A stretch of DNA of 5,477 bases, from contig JAIRTF010000061.1 of the NCBI GenBank assembly GCA_031255075.1, forward strand, positions 1-5,477. The letters are read 5' to 3'. Below the pieces are notes generated by a model, which saw nothing but the letters and a program-made list of their open reading frames with translations, ran no database searches and was not told the DNA's origin. The translations under genes and the position numbers were made by a program. Every line of letters begins with the position of its first letter. Positions within the stretch are counted from its first letter, which is position 1. This DNA comes from Bifidobacteriaceae bacterium. GTDB lineage: Bacteria > Actinomycetota > Actinomycetes > Actinomycetales > WQXJ01. Below are positions 5,233-5,477 of this stretch, in pieces.

Positions 5233-5477
5233 TCAGCTCCCCCCTGGCGTCCCATCGGCGGCGTTCGCGGAGCCCTCAAAGCTTGACCGCTCCGCCGCCG
5301 CCAGGCCGCCACCAACCAAGCCCAACTGCCCTTGGGCCAGAATCTGCCCAAGCACTTGGGGGCTGGTCAGGTTCTCGCCTAGACGGTTCGGCTTACCGGC
5401 CTGGCCGTGATAGTCAGAAGCGCCGGTCTGCAGCAAGCCCAATCGCTCAGCCAGCGCGGTCAAACGGATCTGCTGAT
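5233..5477 (-). CDS. PHP-domain metal-dependent phosphoesterase, C-terminal 80 residues, cut by the right window edge
   Basis: The frame is open at the right edge and ends at TGA 5235-5233, giving 80 visible residues. The segment GASDYHGQAGKPNRLGEN is characteristic of the end of actinobacterial PHP-domain proteins related to TrpH/YciV. The Asp and His of SDYHG (codons 5415-5413 and 5409-5407) are the last metal-ligand motif of the PHP fold. These enzymes hydrolyse phosphoester bonds, for example in short RNAs or 3',5'-bisphosphate nucleotides; the substrate here is not known. The usual Gly before SDYHG is Ala. After the conserved core comes a Gly/Ala/Ser-rich tail of about 30 residues that looks unstructured. 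The TTG at 5463 is an internal Leu codon, not a start, because similar coding continues beyond it. The gene is directly followed by the AEC transporter with no gap. Confidence 0.85.
   Translation of the reverse strand, partial: QQIRLTALAERLGLLQTGASDYHGQAGKPNRLGENLTSPQVLGQILAQGQLGLVGGGLAAAERSSFEGSANAADGTPGGS
5237..5244 (-). promoter_or_regulatory. Shine-Dalgarno GGGGGGAG that selects GTG 5232 for the AEC transporter
   Basis: The site lies inside the last codons of the PHP gene, with 4 bases between it and GTG 5232. Spacing fits GTG 5232 better than ATG 5220. The stop-start junction TGA-GTG implies translational coupling. Confidence 0.6.

Noticed and set aside
5233..5463. A stand-alone 76-residue protein starting at TTG 5463
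   Set aside because: The same frame stays open to the window edge and the PHP motif needs upstream sequence, so this is the end of a longer gene.
1..5477. tRNA, rRNA, CRISPR array, insertion sequence, phage or toxin-antitoxin genes
   Set aside because: No cloverleaf, rRNA core sequence, spaced repeat array, transposase motif or phage-like protein was seen on either strand; every gap is under 170 bases.

Overview
The window looks like ordinary chromosomal DNA from a high-GC actinobacterium (about 60-65% G+C by eye). It carries six protein-coding genes with little spare DNA, and no RNA gene, mobile element or CRISPR array was seen. The actinobacterial assignment rests on a DUF3107 protein, an RhlE-type DEAD-box helicase and an AdnA-like UvrD helicase lying side by side. 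From memory, the same three families occur within about ten genes of each other in Mycobacterium (Rv3202c, Rv3208A, Rv3211). Genus cannot be decided from this sequence.

Layout. Positions 1-1018 (minus) hold the N-terminal 339 residues of an AdnA-like SF1 helicase that runs off the left edge. Positions 1019-1150 are a divergent control region. On the minus side it contains a RecA-NDp (PafBC-type) DNA-damage promoter match that ends just before the helicase start codon. On the plus side it contains a -10 box that suggests a leaderless or near-leaderless transcript for the next gene. Positions 1151-1375 (plus) encode a 74-residue DUF3107 protein, and 1537-3129 (plus) a 530-residue DEAD-box RNA helicase with a basic tail. 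A 105-bp convergent gap with small hairpins follows.

The right part is a minus-strand run of three genes, transcribed from right to left. They are the C-terminal end of a PHP-domain phosphoesterase (5233-5477, cut by the window edge), an AEC-family transporter (4315-5232) whose GTG start directly follows the PHP stop codon, and an unrecognised proline-rich single-pass membrane protein (3235-4248). The first two are almost certainly co-transcribed. The third follows after 66 bp and probably belongs to the same unit.

Functionally the left half concerns DNA break processing (AdnA-like) and RNA remodelling (RhlE-like). No metabolic link between the two halves is visible. I found no clear new system. 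The points most worth a second look are the damage-type promoter on the helicase, the degraded ATPase motifs II and III in that helicase, the two putative leaderless starts, and the unassigned proline-rich membrane protein.
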